Source: a virus. From it: 36,953 nucleotides of DNA. A model generated the notes under the pieces. The model did not search any database. It saw nothing but the letters and a program-made list of their open reading frames with translations, and had not been told where the DNA came from. Positions 1-8,631 of the stretch are shown piece after piece (position 1 is the stretch's first letter; each line of letters starts with the position of its first letter). The position numbers and the translations under genes were made by a program. The stretch spans positions 1 to 36,953 of IMG/VR virus record IMGVR_UViG_3300035670_000675; one strand, 5' to 3'.

Positions 1-96
1 ATTTACATTAGTTCACAAACAAAAGGTCAGGCAACAGTATCTCACTTTGCTAACGATACTGCAGATAAGACTTACAAATACTTAGTTGTAGGATAA
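1..96 (+). CDS. C-terminal fragment of a virion protein (repeat of the gene at 35865-36665)
   Basis: These 31 codons plus stop are the last residues of the tail-associated protein encoded in full at 35865-36665. The fragment exists only because the contig runs past one genome unit. It is identical in DNA to 36570-36665. Its TAA overlaps the ATG of the next gene (TAATG). Confidence 0.9.
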   Translation: MYISSQTKGQATVSHFANDTADKTYKYLVVG

Positions 97-384
97 TGTT
101 AAATTTAAGAATAGTTCCATCTACTCATATTCAACAGACTTGGGGTGAAGTAGAACATATGTTGGCAAGTGCTATGGTGCATTCTGCTGGCGAATATAAC
201 CTAGATCAGTTAAAAGTAATGCTAGTTGAAGGCAGACAGGTATTATTAGTTTTAGTTGATGAAGAGAACAAGATCCAGACAGCATTTACAGTTGAGTGGA
301 TTAATCATCCTAATGAGCGTATAGCGTTCATGACAGGAATAGGCGGTAAGACAGACGTAAACGCATTTAATCAGTTTAAGGACT
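1..384. repeat. Terminal repeat, left copy (matches 36570-36953)
   Basis: Bases 1-384 align without gaps to 36570-36953. I count 11 mismatches, at 128, 131, 137, 155, 162, 173, 185, 194, 287, 302 and 305 in this copy. All lie in the gene starting at 96 and all are silent. The first 127 bases and the last 79 are identical. The overlap shows that the molecule is circular or circularly permuted with a unit of about 36,569 bp. The mismatches suggest that two co-occurring variants were joined at the ends. Confidence 0.93.
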
Positions 385-506
385 GGGTGAAGGCAAGTGG
401 CGGCACTAAGGTACAAGGTGCAGCTTTTGAATCAGTTGCTAGGCTTTGGAAAAGAAAGCTTGGATTTGAGAATAGGTACATAATCGTGGAGTACAAAATA
501 TCATGA
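96..506 (+). CDS. GNAT-like phage virion-associated protein
   Basis: This 136-residue protein has the look of the acetyltransferase-like proteins often found among podovirus tail genes. An N-terminal helix pair leads to beta strands (a run of V and L at residues 49-54), then a segment with MTGIGGKTD, then a helix and a C-terminal strand ending IIVEY. I do not see a clear acetyl-CoA binding loop (Q/RxxGxG/A), so an enzymatic role is not shown. It follows a tail gene with a TAATG overlap and overlaps the next gene by 4 bases (ATGA), so it is translationally coupled inside the late operon. A second, partial copy at 36665 is the same gene seen again through the terminal overlap. Confidence 0.6.
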   Translation: MLNLRIVPSTHIQQTWGEVEHMLASAMVHSAGEYNLDQLKVMLVEGRQVLLVLVDEENKIQTAFTVEWINHPNERIAFMTGIGGKTDVNAFNQFKDWVKASGGTKVQGAAFESVARLWKRKLGFENRYIIVEYKIS

Positions 507-1618
507 AACATTACAATCCAATTTTGCATGGCAATGCTAATTCATGGGCTGAACAAAGTAAGAAGTTTAAAGGTGGCGGTGGCGGTGGCAGCTCTGAAAC
601 AAAACAGGGCATTGATCCTCTATTAGCTCCATATGTAAGCTATGGTCTTACAGAAGCCCAGAAGCTTTACCAAACAGACTCACCAGAATACTACGCTGGC
701 CAAACATATGTAAGCCCATCACAACAAACACAACAAGCCCTAACAGCAGCACAGAATCGTGCAATTGCTGGCAATCCATTGTTACCTGCAGCACAAGGTC
801 AACAACAGGATGTAATTAGCGGAGCTTACCTACAAAACAATCCATACTTCAATCAAGCATTAGCTGGTGCATCTCAAGGTGCTACACAAGTATATAATGA
901 TGCAATTGCAAAGGCACAAGGTACTTCAGCATTGGCTGGCCGTTATGGTTCAAACGTATCTGCAGACTTGCAAAATCGTGCAGCGACAACACTTGCTAAC
1001 ACATTGGCTAACAAATACGGTGAATTGGCATACCAAAACTATGCTGGTGAACGTGCTATGCAAAATCAGGCAGCTCAATACGCACCAACATTGGCACAAG
1101 CTGATTACAATGACATTAATCAATTGTTGCAAACTGGTCAGGCTCAAGAAGAATATCAAAAGACTGCACTACAAGCTGACATTGATCGCTTTAACTTTGA
1201 GCAAAATAAACCTTACGCCAAGCTACAAACATTCTTGTCAAGCGTTTATGGCGCTCCACAAGGATCTGTGTCAACTACTACGCAATCTGGCGGTGGCAAA
1301 ATCGTATGTACAGCAATGAATCATGTATATGGATTTGGTAGCTTCCGTCAAAAAATATGGCTTGCACAATCTAAAGACTTGCATCCAGCGTACGAGAAAG
1401 GTTATCATACAGTCTTCATGCCAATCATTTTCTTTGCTTACGCTAAGAATCAAAACTTTATCCGCACAGCAGTTCGTAACGTACTTGAACACATTGCTCG
1501 TCATCGTACTGCAGACATCTGGAAACAAAAACACGGTAAGCGTGACACACTAGGCCGCATCTATCGTGCAATCATCGAACCTACTTGCTTTGTAGTTGGC
1601 AAGTTGAAAGGGGCTTAA
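503..1618 (+). CDS. Probable internal virion / DNA-ejection protein with conserved C-terminal domain
   Basis: This 371-residue protein has a poly-Gly linker (residues 24-30) and a long Q/A-rich helical middle (about 60-250). A distinct basic C-terminal domain (about 265-371) carries the motifs YGFGSFR, IARHRTADIW and YRAIIEPTC. That C-terminal module occurs in several phage proteins of unknown function, from general knowledge. The Ala/Gln-rich middle and the place between tail genes and other Ala/Gly-rich proteins fit a protein carried in the capsid and ejected with the DNA. It overlaps the preceding gene by 4 bases and is followed one base later by the next ATG. Function is inferred from composition and context. 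Confidence 0.55.
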   Translation: MKHYNPILHGNANSWAEQSKKFKGGGGGGSSETKQGIDPLLAPYVSYGLTEAQKLYQTDSPEYYAGQTYVSPSQQTQQALTAAQNRAIAGNPLLPAAQGQQQDVISGAYLQNNPYFNQALAGASQGATQVYNDAIAKAQGTSALAGRYGSNVSADLQNRAATTLANTLANKYGELAYQNYAGERAMQNQAAQYAPTLAQADYNDINQLLQTGQAQEEYQKTALQADIDRFNFEQNKPYAKLQTFLSSVYGAPQGSVSTTTQSGGGKIVCTAMNHVYGFGSFRQKIWLAQSKDLHPAYEKGYHTVFMPIIFFAYAKNQNFIRTAVRNVLEHIARHRTADIWKQKHGKRDTLGRIYRAIIEPTCFVVGKLKGA

Positions 1619-1619
1619 T

Positions 1620-2363
1620 ATGTTTCAATTTGCACCATTGTTATGGGGAGCTGGCTTAGGCGCACTTGGCGGATTGCTTACTGGACAAGATCCAATTAAA
1701 GGCGCTGCTATTGGTGGCGCTACTGGTGGTCTGTTTGGAAACCTTCCAGCAGGCGCATGGGGCGGAGGTGCTGCTGAGGTAGCTAAAACTGGCGCTCCAA
1801 ATATTGCAGCAGGTGCAACTCCAGTAACATTGGGAAGTGCCTCAACCGTTCCTACAGCTTCTGAACTAGGAGTTGGTTTTGGATACGGTAGCGCAACTCC
1901 TGTAGCTTCTTATTTACCTACAGAAATGGCTGCTAATTATGCTGCATCAGCAAGCGCAGTTCCAACTGTAGCTCAATCATTTAACCCATATACTGGCTTA
2001 TATGATGATGCATTAAATGCAAGTGAGTCATATATTGACAAAGGTTTTATTGGTAGCACTAACTTTAATCCAGTAGCTAACATTGGAGCAAGTTCACAGC
2101 AGACTCCATTCTTTTCTGGAAATGAAGTTATTAAGGATGTAGGCATTCCAGAAGAGTCTTTGTTAGATAAAATTAAACCATACGCTAATGTTCAAAACTT
2201 AGTTGGCGCATCATCAATCATGAATCAATACTCTCAACGCAAACCGTTACCTACAGCACCATCTGGCGGCGTATCTCGTGGTCAAGCTCCACAAGGCACA
2301 GACGTTATGGCATTATTGGCAAGTGTTAAGCCTCGTGAACAAAGACGTATCTCTCTATTGTAA
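1620..2363 (+). CDS. Probable internal virion protein, Gly/Ala-rich
   Basis: The 247-residue protein begins with a hydrophobic Gly/Ala-rich segment (residues 7-55, with GAGLGALGGLL and GGATGGLFG) that could insert in or span a membrane. A low-complexity Ala/Ser/Pro/Thr region follows. Such glycine-zipper N-termini are common in short-tailed phage ejection proteins that form a channel in the host envelope. It sits in a tight operon between two other presumed ejection proteins. No enzymatic motif is visible. Confidence 0.5.
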   Translation: MFQFAPLLWGAGLGALGGLLTGQDPIKGAAIGGATGGLFGNLPAGAWGGGAAEVAKTGAPNIAAGATPVTLGSASTVPTASELGVGFGYGSATPVASYLPTEMAANYAASASAVPTVAQSFNPYTGLYDDALNASESYIDKGFIGSTNFNPVANIGASSQQTPFFSGNEVIKDVGIPEESLLDKIKPYANVQNLVGASSIMNQYSQRKPLPTAPSGGVSRGQAPQGTDVMALLASVKPREQRRISLL

Positions 2364-2372
2364 GGAAACAAA

Positions 2373-3902
2373 ATGGCAAACGATTTTTTAGGATTACTTG
2401 GTAGCGCTCTAGGCACTACACCGCCTTCTTACATGGAAGGTCTTTTAGGAGCTAAACAAACAGAAGATCTACAAAAGCGATCAATTGGTACTGGCCTTGT
2501 CAATGCATTAATTGGTTATGCTGCGATGCCTAAGAATCAAAACTTAGGCTTAGGTCGTATCTTGGCTGGTGCAGCACAAGCTGGCATTCAAGGCGCTCAA
2601 GGCGTTTATTCTGGCGCAATTGAAGACTACCAAACAAAGGCTAAGATTGATGAGATGCAACGTCAGCGAGCTTTAGCTGATCGTGAGTTACGCAGACAAA
2701 CAGAGATGGAAGCTCTGGCTCCACAATTAATTAAGACAGTTCCTGCACAATATGAAGAAGTTCAAGGTCAACCTTACAGCATTCCTAAACCTGCAGCAGA
2801 AGGTGCTGTTGCTCCAGAATATGGTTTGCAACAAGTAATGCCTGATCCTACTCGCAGATTGGTAACTCCAGAACAGCGTACTATTGACATGGCTGTTGTG
2901 CAACGTATGGCTGGTTTATCTAAAGATCCATTAGCTACATTGAAGACAAGCGCTGAGTTAGTTCCTGCGTTACGCAAGGCTGGTATGTTACAAACTGGTC
3001 AAGTAGACAATCCATTTACAGTATGGGCGCAAACAGCTACTAACCCACAAGTGCAAACATTAGCAAAACAATATGAAAAATCATATGCAAGTGGAACTAT
3101 TGATCCAGAAAAAGCAGATAAATATTCTGAAATTTTAGCTAAACAAGAAGATAGTTACATTAATCGTCAAGATACTGCAACAGCACGAAAATTAGAAGCT
3201 GATCGTCAATTTGCTTTAAGAGAACAACTAATAGCTGGTCAAATATCTCAACAACAATTTAACCAGCAAATTGCTCAAGGTAATCTTGATTTGCGTAAAC
3301 AACTTGCTGCAGGAAAAGATCAAAAAGTATTGCCAGCAGGTGCGCTTAAACTTGAAAGCGAAAACATTACTTCTGCTTATGAAGCTGCAGGGTTGGCTAA
3401 CCAAGTTGATTCACAAATTAAATCTCTTATTTCTTCTAAGCTTGAGTTTAGTCCAATCAAGAATGCTCAATTGGCTACTCAATCAGCACTTGGATCAACA
3501 TCTCCAGAAGTTCTTGCATACAATGATTTCAATCAATTTAGAATTAAACTTGTTAATGACACATTGCGTCTTAACAAGGGTACTCAAACTGAAAGTGATG
3601 CAGTTCGTGCGGCAAATGAGCTTACAAACGCTCGCAGTACGCAAGATGCTATTAGATCATTGCAAAAAATTCGTGATATTAATGCCAAAGCTGTTGCTAT
3701 GCAGAATCAAATTGTTACTTCACGCAGAAAATCTGGCGGTTTAACAGAAGATCGTGGCTATTCAGCTCCAGAGCAAGTGCCAGTTCCGCAATTTATGCCA
3801 GTAATATTTACTGACAAGAGTGCAGACTACAAGAAATTGCCAGTTGGCAGCACTTATATTAATGGCGTTACTGGCCAAACAATGACAAAGACTAAAGACT
3901 AG
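2373..3902 (+). CDS. Probable internal virion protein, long helical/coiled coil
   Basis: The 509-residue protein opens with a Gly/Ala-rich segment (about 1-75, with two hydrophobic patches). Long charged, Gln-rich helices follow (about 85-120 and 250-320). It ends in a short beta-type tail (YINGVTGQTMTKTK). A Shine-Dalgarno (AAGGAAAC) lies just before the ATG. Size, composition and position match the second of three ejection proteins in P22-like podoviruses, but no sequence family was recognised. Confidence 0.5.
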   Translation: MANDFLGLLGSALGTTPPSYMEGLLGAKQTEDLQKRSIGTGLVNALIGYAAMPKNQNLGLGRILAGAAQAGIQGAQGVYSGAIEDYQTKAKIDEMQRQRALADRELRRQTEMEALAPQLIKTVPAQYEEVQGQPYSIPKPAAEGAVAPEYGLQQVMPDPTRRLVTPEQRTIDMAVVQRMAGLSKDPLATLKTSAELVPALRKAGMLQTGQVDNPFTVWAQTATNPQVQTLAKQYEKSYASGTIDPEKADKYSEILAKQEDSYINRQDTATARKLEADRQFALREQLIAGQISQQQFNQQIAQGNLDLRKQLAAGKDQKVLPAGALKLESENITSAYEAAGLANQVDSQIKSLISSKLEFSPIKNAQLATQSALGSTSPEVLAYNDFNQFRIKLVNDTLRLNKGTQTESDAVRAANELTNARSTQDAIRSLQKIRDINAKAVAMQNQIVTSRRKSGGLTEDRGYSAPEQVPVPQFMPVIFTDKSADYKKLPVGSTYINGVTGQTMTKTKD

Positions 3903-3910
3903 GAGTTATT

Positions 3911-5818
3911 ATGGGATGGGATACAGATCAACCTGTAGATGAAAGTATTACCAGAACTCCAGAGGGTTATTTAGTTAATGCCCCTACAGTTCCAGTTACA
4001 ACAAAACGATTTACACCAGAACAAATTGCAGCAGAAAATGCCTCACTAGATGGAGTTCCATATAGTGGTGGTGCTGAGGCCGCTCGTGCTTTAATTGGTC
4101 AAGGTCTAGGCATGGGCTTTGGTGAAGAGATTGAAGCTGGCATTCGTGCGCCATTTAGTGATGAAGACTACAAAACAATCCGTGATCGTTTAAGAGCGCA
4201 ACAAAAACAATTTGGTGAAGACTATCCAGTTACACAGACTGGACTTGAAATTGTTGGTGGATTAGGATTGCCTATTGGCGCTGCTGGTACAGCTATTAAG
4301 GCTGGTAAAGGTATCTTAGGTGCAAGTAAAGCTGGTGCTATTGCTGGCGCTGGCACAGGTGCTGTTACAGGTGCTGGTGTTGCTCCAGAGATGGGTGATA
4401 TTCCTGCATCTGCTGCTGGTTATGGGGCTGCTGGATTGGCATTAGGTGCTACAGTTCCTGCTGCTGTTAAGCTTGGCGGTACTGCTATCAGAAATATTTT
4501 TGATGCTGCTGGCTTTACTAACGCAAATAAAGTTGCTACACGCAAGCTACAAGAATACTTTGAGAAAGAAAACTTAACACCAGATCAAGTAACTCAGATG
4601 CTTGATGAATATCGTAGACTTGGCGTTCCTAGCCCAGTTATTGCTGATATTGGTGAGAACTTGCGTGGCGCTGGCTATGCATCATACATCGTACCTAGCA
4701 CACAAAAGACAGCAACTGCTAAATTCTTAGATAGCAGACAAGAAGAGCTTGCTAACAATTTAGTTAAAGGCTTAGAAGAGAAATCTGGTGTAAAATCACA
4801 AGGTAAATTTGGCTTTGACTATGTAACAGAATTAGCTGATGCACAAGATGCTGCTGCTAAGAAAGCGTACCCTAAAGCATACGCAAAAGACTTACCTGCT
4901 ACACCATTCAGAAAGTACGTTGACCGTGATGTCTTTGCTAAAGCATATGACGAGGCAGTAAAACGTGCGGATGTATATGGCCAAAAACTTCCAGCTTTAG
5001 ATCAAATTCGTAACGCTCAATATATCAATACTCAGATCCTTCATGAAATTAAGAAGGGGCTTGATGACGTAATTGAAAAAGAAACAGACAAGCTAACTGG
5101 CAAGATGTCTGGATACGGTTCAGACGTTGCTAAGATCAAAAAAGAGTTTAATGACATCATTAAATACTACAATAAAGACTACGCCAACGCTAACGCTAAG
5201 TTTGCAGACATTGCAAAACTAAAATCATCTTACAATGATGGCTTAGATTACATGAAGATGGAAACATCTGAGCTTGCAGCCAAGCTTAAAAAGATGACTC
5301 CAGCAGAAAAAGAATCTTTCCGTGTTGGTATGCTTTCAGACATCAAGGATAAGATGTCAAAATTCAAGGGTGGCGATCCAACTCGCTTGGTATTCAAATC
5401 AGAACGTCAAAAAGAATCTTTAAAATATGCCTTTGATTCTGAAGGACAATATAAAGACTTTGTACGTCAAGTCGATGCACAAGGCGAATTGATGAAGACA
5501 TACAAGAAGGTTCGTGGCGGATCTGAAACACAAGAACGTGCAACAATCACAGAAGATCTTGGAATGATGACTGACGTTGCTAGAGGTGACTTTGGTGGTG
5601 CAGCCATGAGAGCAGTTCGTCAAGGCGCATCAAGAGCTGGTGGAGTAAGACCAGACGTTGCTGCAATTATGCAACAAAGATTATTTAATCCAAACGCTTT
5701 AGAGCAGTCAAAAATTCTACAGATGATGCAGTCTGGTGGTAGAGGCGGCATTGCAACAAATCCTGCAACCTATGGTGGGCTGCTAGGAGAATTAACAGCA
5801 CTACAAGGCGGCCAATAA
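3911..5818 (+). CDS. Probable DNA-transfer / internal virion protein (largest)
   Basis: This is the largest protein of the ejection block (635 residues). Residues about 55-210 are rich in Gly and Ala with several possible membrane-interacting stretches (GLGLPIGAAGTAI, AGAIAGAGTGAVTGAG). Residues 210-600 are strongly helical and Lys/Glu/Asp-rich. The Shine-Dalgarno AGGAG is 6 bases before the ATG. P22 gp16-like and T7 gp16-like ejection proteins are similarly the longest of their set, but I see no lysozyme or peptidase motif here. The stop (TAA) overlaps the next ATG by one base. Confidence 0.5.
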   Translation: MGWDTDQPVDESITRTPEGYLVNAPTVPVTTKRFTPEQIAAENASLDGVPYSGGAEAARALIGQGLGMGFGEEIEAGIRAPFSDEDYKTIRDRLRAQQKQFGEDYPVTQTGLEIVGGLGLPIGAAGTAIKAGKGILGASKAGAIAGAGTGAVTGAGVAPEMGDIPASAAGYGAAGLALGATVPAAVKLGGTAIRNIFDAAGFTNANKVATRKLQEYFEKENLTPDQVTQMLDEYRRLGVPSPVIADIGENLRGAGYASYIVPSTQKTATAKFLDSRQEELANNLVKGLEEKSGVKSQGKFGFDYVTELADAQDAAAKKAYPKAYAKDLPATPFRKYVDRDVFAKAYDEAVKRADVYGQKLPALDQIRNAQYINTQILHEIKKGLDDVIEKETDKLTGKMSGYGSDVAKIKKEFNDIIKYYNKDYANANAKFADIAKLKSSYNDGLDYMKMETSELAAKLKKMTPAEKESFRVGMLSDIKDKMSKFKGGDPTRLVFKSERQKESLKYAFDSEGQYKDFVRQVDAQGELMKTYKKVRGGSETQERATITEDLGMMTDVARGDFGGAAMRAVRQGASRAGGVRPDVAAIMQQRLFNPNALEQSKILQMMQSGGRGGIATNPATYGGLLGELTALQGGQ

Positions 5819-5819
5819 T

Positions 5820-5999
5820 ATGACTCCAGAAGAACAGAAAGAAATACACAAGCAAGCTATCAAGGAAGCTATTTCTGAGTGGCTAGACAAGCAGTTTACA
5901 GCAGTAGGCAAGCTGACTGTCAAGGGACTTGCTTCGATGGGTTTAGCAGCGTTATTTTACTTATGGGCTGCATCACACGGATGGAATATTAAATTGTGA
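5820..5999 (+). CDS. Small single-TM protein, holin-like
   Basis: A 59-residue protein with a charged amphipathic N-terminal half (residues 4-27, rich in E, K and Q). One hydrophobic segment follows (about 35-51, with LASMGLAALFYLWAA) and then a short tail. It starts in a TAATG overlap with the preceding gene, and its stop overlaps the next start (GTGA). Small phage proteins of this shape next to lysis genes are often holins or holin accessory proteins. That role is inferred from topology and position only. Confidence 0.5.
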   Translation: MTPEEQKEIHKQAIKEAISEWLDKQFTAVGKLTVKGLASMGLAALFYLWAASHGWNIKL

Positions 6000-6175
6000 A
6001 ACAATCTTTTATTAATCGTATAACGTTATGCGATAAATGTAATACGGCCTTCATCATCAATGTTGAGGGCGATGAAAATACCTGTGACCTATGCCTTGCC
6101 GACAATGAGCTGACACTTGAGCTAATTGATGAGGGCGTTTTGATAGAGATGCCTAATGACCGTTCACAAACTTAG
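5996..6175 (+). CDS. Small zinc-ribbon protein
   Basis: A 59-residue protein with two CxxC pairs (C12/C15 and C30/C33) separated by 14 residues, the spacing of a zinc ribbon, and an acidic C-terminus. The GTG start overlaps the stop of the previous gene (GTGA), which decides the start. Its last 20 bases overlap the next gene. No function can be assigned. Confidence 0.55.
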   Translation: MKQSFINRITLCDKCNTAFIINVEGDENTCDLCLADNELTLELIDEGVLIEMPNDRSQT

Positions 6176-6347
6176 AGGTACAGCTCAAGAATACTTCGAG
6201 AGCATGGTAGGTAGGACTATCGAAGAGGTAGCAATCTTTGATGATGAACTTGTCATATTCTTGGATGACGGAAAAGAAGTATGCCTCTGGGATAACGGAA
6301 TGGGTTTAGCAATGCAAATTAATGAAAGGCCAGAGTTTAATGATTAA
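6156..6347 (+). CDS. Hypothetical small acidic protein
   Basis: A 63-residue acidic protein with alternating hydrophobic and charged residues (VAIFDDELVIFLDDGKEV, a likely beta hairpin). It overlaps both neighbours, as is common in this dense block. I recognise no family. Confidence 0.45.
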   Translation: MTVHKLRGTAQEYFESMVGRTIEEVAIFDDELVIFLDDGKEVCLWDNGMGLAMQINERPEFND

Positions 6348-6825
6348 AAAGCACTTAATATGGTGGCTTCTGCTGCTAAATGTCATTGTTTATTCTTTCG
6401 TGTGTCGCGATGTTTTCGCAGAAGATACAACCATTAACTACAAAGGCCAGCCAGTTCCGAGCGCTATGTCACCATCTATGTCTGCATTCTCACAAGATGT
6501 CTGCGGTATTGGTGTATCAGCAGCAGCTAACGGTGGCGTGTTTTCTTTTGCTGGTGGCACAATGATTACGGACACAAACTGTGTAAAACTAAAATGGTCA
6601 AAATTCTTACACGATAGCGGTCTAAAGGTTGCAGCAGTTTCAGTTGCCTGTTCTGCAGATCATTCTGTATGGGAAGCTATGGAGATGAGCGGTTCGCCTT
6701 GTCCCATTGGTGGTGCTGTAGGCGATGCAGCAAGGAGAGCATGGTTTAAACTTCATCCAGAATGGTTTGAAAAGTTATATGGTAAAAACTTTACTTTTAC
6801 TAGTTCTATTATTAATAAGGAGTAA
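6340..6825 (+). CDS. Secreted/periplasmic phage protein with four or more cysteines
   Basis: A 161-residue protein with a clear signal peptide: charged MIKKH, a hydrophobic core (LIWWLLLLNVIVYSF) and a probable cleavage after VFA near residue 28. The mature part has conserved-looking motifs (SMSAFSQDVCGIG, TNCVKLK, GSPCPIGGAVGDAARRAW) with cysteines likely to form disulphides. The ATG at 6340 is preferred over 6322 because AAAGG sits 9 bases before it. Similar proteins occur near lysis genes in aquatic podoviruses, from general knowledge, without an assigned function. It may act in the periplasm during lysis or superinfection exclusion; that is a guess. Confidence 0.55.
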   Translation: MIKKHLIWWLLLLNVIVYSFVCRDVFAEDTTINYKGQPVPSAMSPSMSAFSQDVCGIGVSAAANGGVFSFAGGTMITDTNCVKLKWSKFLHDSGLKVAAVSVACSADHSVWEAMEMSGSPCPIGGAVGDAARRAWFKLHPEWFEKLYGKNFTFTSSIINKE

Positions 6826-7768
6826 TGCATATGCGTATTGTTATGCAACTGAGTGGCAAAATGGCATCCCTGTTTACTCGTCTTTGGGCGTGGCTTACAA
6901 CACAACTATGGAATCTTGTCAGCAACTTGCGTGTAGTATTTTTCCAAGTATCCCTGAGTGCGGCCAACCACCTGAACCGCCTTGTCAAGATATTGTCGAA
7001 TTTCAAAGCCTTGCTTGCGAACCTAATTATAGTGGTGCAATCAATCAAACTCGTACTAAAACGTGCAGTAATAATCAATGGACAGATTGGACAACAACTT
7101 CTAACAATTGCTCGCCAAATCCCCCAACTTGTCAAACAAGCGTTGAAGAAAGACAAGTAGCCTGTAGCGAAGGTTACTCAGGTTCAATTACAGAGCAAAG
7201 GCAATCACAATGTCCAGATCCATACGGTCAACCTATTTTTGGAGCGTGGGCAGAGATAAGCAGAAGTTGTCAGATGACAACCAGCAATCCAATGAATGTG
7301 AGCAGTCCTGTCAGTCCGATAAGTCCGTTGTCTGCTACACCTCAGGAAACTCCTGTGTTAGAAGCCCAACCTGTGATGAATATGGACTCCCCTGCAGGCA
7401 TAGCGGAAACACCGAAAGTAGAAGCATCATCATCGGCAACAACGTCATCATCACAGACTGCTACTAGCACAACAGAAACAAAACAAGAAGCACCACAAAA
7501 AATAGAAGTACCAAAGGGTAAAGAATTAGTTGGTGGTTTTGGTTTAGTAATGTCATTAGAGATACTAAACAACCCTATTACATTTCAACAACAACAGCTA
7601 GAAATAGCATTAGATTATTCACAGGAGCTACCATATGAGCTTAGAGGAAATCAAGGAGTCCTTCTCCAGTTTATCACCGAAAGCAATACTGCTGACACTT
7701 TCAATCGTATTGCCAGCGATAGGTGGAACAGCCTACGTCGCAATTACGAAGTACAACCAAATTACTGA
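6779..7768 (+). CDS. Secreted Cys-rich protein with two tandem thrombospondin-like repeats
   Basis: A 329-residue protein with a signal peptide (VKTLLLLVLLLIRSNAYA, cleavage near residue 20). Two tandem Cys repeats follow (about 65-115 and 120-168), each with C..(N/G)YSG.I....R...C....W..W/A.....C. A Pro/Ser/Thr-rich linker (about 170-255) and a compact C-terminal domain (about 260-329) complete it. It overlaps the preceding secreted-protein gene by 47 bases and the next gene by 134 bases in different frames. The start at 6779 is chosen because it begins the signal peptide; an upstream ATG at 6725 would bury it. Function unknown; an envelope or cell-surface role is inferred. Confidence 0.55.
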   Translation: MVKTLLLLVLLLIRSNAYAYCYATEWQNGIPVYSSLGVAYNTTMESCQQLACSIFPSIPECGQPPEPPCQDIVEFQSLACEPNYSGAINQTRTKTCSNNQWTDWTTTSNNCSPNPPTCQTSVEERQVACSEGYSGSITEQRQSQCPDPYGQPIFGAWAEISRSCQMTTSNPMNVSSPVSPISPLSATPQETPVLEAQPVMNMDSPAGIAETPKVEASSSATTSSSQTATSTTETKQEAPQKIEVPKGKELVGGFGLVMSLEILNNPITFQQQQLEIALDYSQELPYELRGNQGVLLQFITESNTADTFNRIASDRWNSLRRNYEVQPNY

Positions 7769-8099
7769 GTTAGTTGAAAATTATTCACCATACAATGATG
7801 CAGAACTTCGGAGAGAACTGTCAGAAACTAAGGCGCAACTTGCTGGACTACAAAGCTCAGTAAACAACATCAAGGATGGCATGGTACTTACATCAAATCA
7901 GTTGGTGTCTGTATCAGAAAAAGCATCAACAGCTAAGGGCGAAGCAATGGAAGCTAAGGCTATTGCTAACGGTAACGCTCGTGAAACACAAGCAGCACTT
8001 GGTGGTGTTCGTGAAGAAGTCAAGGCTACTCGTGAAGGCATCGAAGCTAAGATGAAGGCACTACAACGAGCAACTACAAATCCATTATCAAGTAATTAA
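7635..8099 (+). CDS. Membrane-anchored coiled-coil protein, lysis region (spanin-like topology)
   Basis: A 154-residue protein with a single N-terminal membrane segment (about 17-38, AILLTLSIVLPAIGGTAYVAI) followed by a long coiled coil (about 45-145, rich in A, E, K and Q). This N-in, periplasm-facing coiled coil resembles inner-membrane spanins (Rz), but no embedded outer-membrane lipoprotein gene was found. The ATG at 7635 lies inside the end of the previous gene (134-base overlap) and is preceded by AGGAG. It sits directly before the holin and endolysin genes. Confidence 0.5.
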   Translation: MSLEEIKESFSSLSPKAILLTLSIVLPAIGGTAYVAITKYNQITELVENYSPYNDAELRRELSETKAQLAGLQSSVNNIKDGMVLTSNQLVSVSEKASTAKGEAMEAKAIANGNARETQAALGGVREEVKATREGIEAKMKALQRATTNPLSSN

Positions 8100-8133
8100 G
8101 TTTTTTGCAAAAATCTTTAATTAGGAAAAATTT

Positions 8134-8631
8134 ATGTTAAGTATTTTATCAGGTCTATTAGGTATCGGATCATCTGCACTACCATCAATCTTAGGGTTCT
8201 TTCAACAGAAGGGTGACCAAAAGCATGAGATGGCTATGGCTAAGCTGCAAACAGAACGTGAGATGGCTATGGCTGCTGCTGGCTTTGCATCACAAGAAAA
8301 GATTGAGGCTATTAAGTTAGATGAGATTGAGATGCAAACATACGCTCAGGAACGTGAGGCATTGTACGCACACGACATGAAAATGATGGACAAGGCATCT
8401 CAGTCTACAGTAGACTTAAACGCTCGTGTACGGCCTTATATTGCGTTTACGTTTGTAGGTTTATTGGTTGCTGTAGACATTGTTGGTTTAGGTTGGGCTA
8501 TCTACACAGGCGTAGACTTTACTGTTGCTATGAATAACTGTTTTAGCGATGATGAGATGGCTATTGTGTCATCAATCATTGGCTTCTACTTTGGTTCTCG
8601 TCAATGGGAAAAACATCGTGAAGGTAAGTAA
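8134..8631 (+). CDS. Putative holin of the 3TM (GTA_holin) type
   Basis: A 165-residue protein with an N-terminal hydrophobic stretch (about 1-22), a charged Met/Ala-rich helical middle (30-95), and two membrane segments near the C-terminus (about 101-125 and 143-155). A terminal FGSRQWEKHREGK follows. The layout and the FYFGSR motif resemble the 3TM holins used by gene-transfer agents and phages. The endolysin start lies inside its last codons, a typical holin-endolysin arrangement. Shine-Dalgarno TAGGAAA precedes the ATG. Confidence 0.62.
   Translation: MLSILSGLLGIGSSALPSILGFFQQKGDQKHEMAMAKLQTEREMAMAAAGFASQEKIEAIKLDEIEMQTYAQEREALYAHDMKMMDKASQSTVDLNARVRPYIAFTFVGLLVAVDIVGLGWAIYTGVDFTVAMNNCFSDDEMAIVSSIIGFYFGSRQWEKHREGK

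Noticed and set aside
1-384. Genuine direct terminal repeats of the packaged DNA
   Set aside because: The copies differ at 11 sites, which exact terminal repeats would not. Assembly overlap of variants explains them better.
867-1319. Alternative-frame reading of 150 codons in the first ejection gene
   Set aside because: It is Leu/His/Gln-rich as expected from a shifted reading of Ala/Gln codons and overlaps a better gene completely.
6812-7156. Minus-strand frame of 114 codons opposite the secreted-protein genes
   Set aside because: It is antisense to a gene with a signal peptide and Cys repeats and has no Shine-Dalgarno or family resemblance.
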